From: Pseudoalteromonas shioyasakiensis
GTDB lineage: Bacteria; Pseudomonadota; Gammaproteobacteria; Enterobacterales; Alteromonadaceae
Direction: 5' to 3'
Assembly (NCBI GenBank): GCA_013391845.1
Contig: CP058414.1
Location: 2,156,501 to 2,220,500 of the forward strand
Length of the DNA stretch: 64,000 nucleotides
Position 1 is the stretch's first letter. The number at the start of each line of letters is the position of its first letter. The notes under the pieces are model-generated. The model ran no database searches and was not told where the DNA came from. It worked only from the letters and a program-made list of their open reading frames with translations. Below are positions 62,839 through 64,000 of the stretch, piece by piece. The position numbers and the translations under genes are program-made.

Positions 62839-64000
62839 ATGCAATATATAGAAGAGGTACTGCAAACTGTAAAAGAGTCTAACCCAAACGAACAAGAGTT
62901 TTATCAAGCTGTTGAAGAAGTGTTGACATCAATTAGTCAGGTAGTTGAAGCTAATAGTGAATATCGAGAACATGCTATATTAGAGCGATTAGTTGAGCCT
63001 GAAAGACAGGTAGTTTTTAGGGTACCTTGGCTTGATGACAATGGCAAAGTCAACGTTAACCGTGGTTTTAGAATTGAATTTAGCTCGACCCTAGGCCCAT
63101 ATAAAGGTGGCTTGCGTTTCCATCCGAGTGTTAATCAAAGTGTGGTTAAATTTTTAGGCTTTGAGCAAGTTTTAAAGAATTCACTGACAGATTTACCTTT
63201 AGGAGGAGCCAAAGGTGGTGCTGACTTTGATCCAAAAGGTAAAAGTGATAATGAAATTATGCGTTTTTGCCAGTCATACATGACAGAGCTTTATCGTCAC
63301 ATTGGTGCAAATACAGATGTTCCTGCTGGCGATATTGGTGTTGGCACTAAAGAAATAGGTTACTTATTTGGTCAATACAAACGCATCACTAATCAATTTC
63401 AAGGTGTACTTACCGGAAAATCAGAAATTATGGGTGGTTCAGCTTTAAGAACAGAAGCAACTGGCTATGGTATCGTTTATTTCTTGAGTGCAATGCTAGA
63501 TGCTAAAGGTGAGTCCTTAAGGGGTAAGAGGTGTTTAGTGTCTGGAGCTGGTAATGTTGCGCTATATCTGATGGAAAAACTCGATGAATATGATGCAATA
63601 ATACTAAGTTGTAGCGATTCAAAAGGTACACTGTATTGCAAGGATGGGCTTGACGTGAAATTAGTTAAGCATTTAAAGAAAGAAAAAGGAGCTGAGCTTA
63701 GGGATTATTTGAACAAGCATAAAGATGCTGAATTTACGCCTGTTAATCAATACCCTAGTGAAGGTCATCAAGTATGGCAATATGAAGCCGACATTGCACT
63801 TCCGTGTGCAACACAAAATGAAATTACCGAAAAAGATGCTTTAACACTTGTAGAAAATAACTGTTTGATCGTGTGTGAGGGCGCAAACATGCCAACCACA
63901 GTCGATGCGCTTAAAGTATTTAAAAAGCACAATGTCTTTTTAGGACCAAGCAAAGCAGCAAATGCGGGCGGTGTTGCTACGAGCCAATTTGAGATGGCTC
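62839..64000 (+). CDS. gdhA: Glutamate dehydrogenase (NADP type), N-terminal part
   Basis: Reversible amination of 2-oxoglutarate to glutamate. The gene runs off the right edge after about 387 of ~450 residues. Marks are GPYKGGLRFHPSVNQSVVKFLGFEQ (about 92-116), the catalytic Lys in LGGAKGGADFDPKGKSDNE, DVPAGDIGVG near 167, GSALRTEATGYG near 211, the Rossmann GAGNVA (about 235-240) and CEGANMPTT near 350. The start MQYIEEVLQ lies 81 bases after the lipoprotein gene. The long hexameric NADP-specific form is the best fit. Confidence 0.93.
   Translation, partial: MQYIEEVLQTVKESNPNEQEFYQAVEEVLTSISQVVEANSEYREHAILERLVEPERQVVFRVPWLDDNGKVNVNRGFRIEFSSTLGPYKGGLRFHPSVNQSVVKFLGFEQVLKNSLTDLPLGGAKGGADFDPKGKSDNEIMRFCQSYMTELYRHIGANTDVPAGDIGVGTKEIGYLFGQYKRITNQFQGVLTGKSEIMGGSALRTEATGYGIVYFLSAMLDAKGESLRGKRCLVSGAGNVALYLMEKLDEYDAIILSCSDSKGTLYCKDGLDVKLVKHLKKEKGAELRDYLNKHKDAEFTPVNQYPSEGHQVWQYEADIALPCATQNEITEKDALTLVENNCLIVCEGANMPTTVDALKVFKKHNVFLGPSKAANAGGVATSQFEMA

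Overview
The window is about 64 kb of low-GC gammaproteobacterial chromosome. Gene content and order point to the Alteromonadales, most likely Pseudoalteromonas or a close relative: the yejM/yejL/yejK block, rne divergent from rluC, the yceD-rpmF-plsX-fab-pabC-mltG-tmk-holB-pilZ-tatD run, a GntR-regulated methylcitrate operon of the AcnD/PrpF type, a tRNA-Val array, and many marine-gammaproteobacterial hypothetical families. The genus is an inference from similarity remembered, not from a search. Most of the window is core housekeeping DNA. I saw no prophage, CRISPR array, integrase or transposase.

Layout. 1-4.3 kb: the 5' end of aceK, a small secreted coiled-coil protein, then yejM-like and yejL facing away from yejK. 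4.4-6.9 kb: small accessory genes (DUF3291, GNAT, cupin, PhzF), with one of two copies of a dispersed ~155-bp repeat at the end. 7.0-13 kb: rne, carrying 22 tandem hexapeptides in its tail, a ~620-bp rne/rluC divergent region, rluC, a HAD phosphatase and a Maf/YceF pyrophosphatase. 13.1-24.8 kb: a long co-directional block for ribosome protein L32, phospholipid and fatty-acid synthesis, folate, peptidoglycan and DNA replication functions. It opens with a promoter that would make yceD mRNA nearly leaderless, and fabH is absent from it. 24.8-27.4 kb: a deacetylase and rsmF on the minus strand, with a candidate small RNA or long 3' UTR between them.

27.4-34.4 kb: propionate catabolism by the methylcitrate cycle (GntR regulator, prpB, prpC, acnD, prpF) with TGTCGACA operator-like sites around the promoter. 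34.4-37.5 kb: a periplasmic binding protein and a GH97 glycosidase. 37.5-38.4 kb: a tandem array of three intact tRNA-Val(GAC) genes interleaved with five broken tRNA-like units, explained by a 382-bp duplication. 38.4-45.2 kb: DUF3080 lipoprotein, MATE pump, riboflavin synthase, small zinc-ribbon protein, fructosamine kinase, DUF445 protein and two unknowns. 45.3-49.2 kb: two tandem secreted amidohydrolases, the second without its metal-binding HxH, and an Nramp-like carrier lacking the canonical metal ligands.

49.5-64 kb: envelope and signalling genes: MAPEG protein, Ig-like lipoprotein, beta-barrel protein, ABC exporter, an esterase broken by one in-frame stop, VanZ protein, PAS-GGDEF diguanylate cyclase, M28-like peptidase, TPR histidine kinase, an LruC-domain secreted protein with a partner lipoprotein, and the 5' part of a glutamate dehydrogenase gene.

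No single spectacular new system is evident. The best leads are the decaying tRNA-Val array, the atypical Nramp carrier, the near-leaderless yceD promoter, the methylcitrate operator cluster, the RNase E repeat tail, the degenerate-HNH-like protein at 44.4 kb and the LruC/lipoprotein pair.
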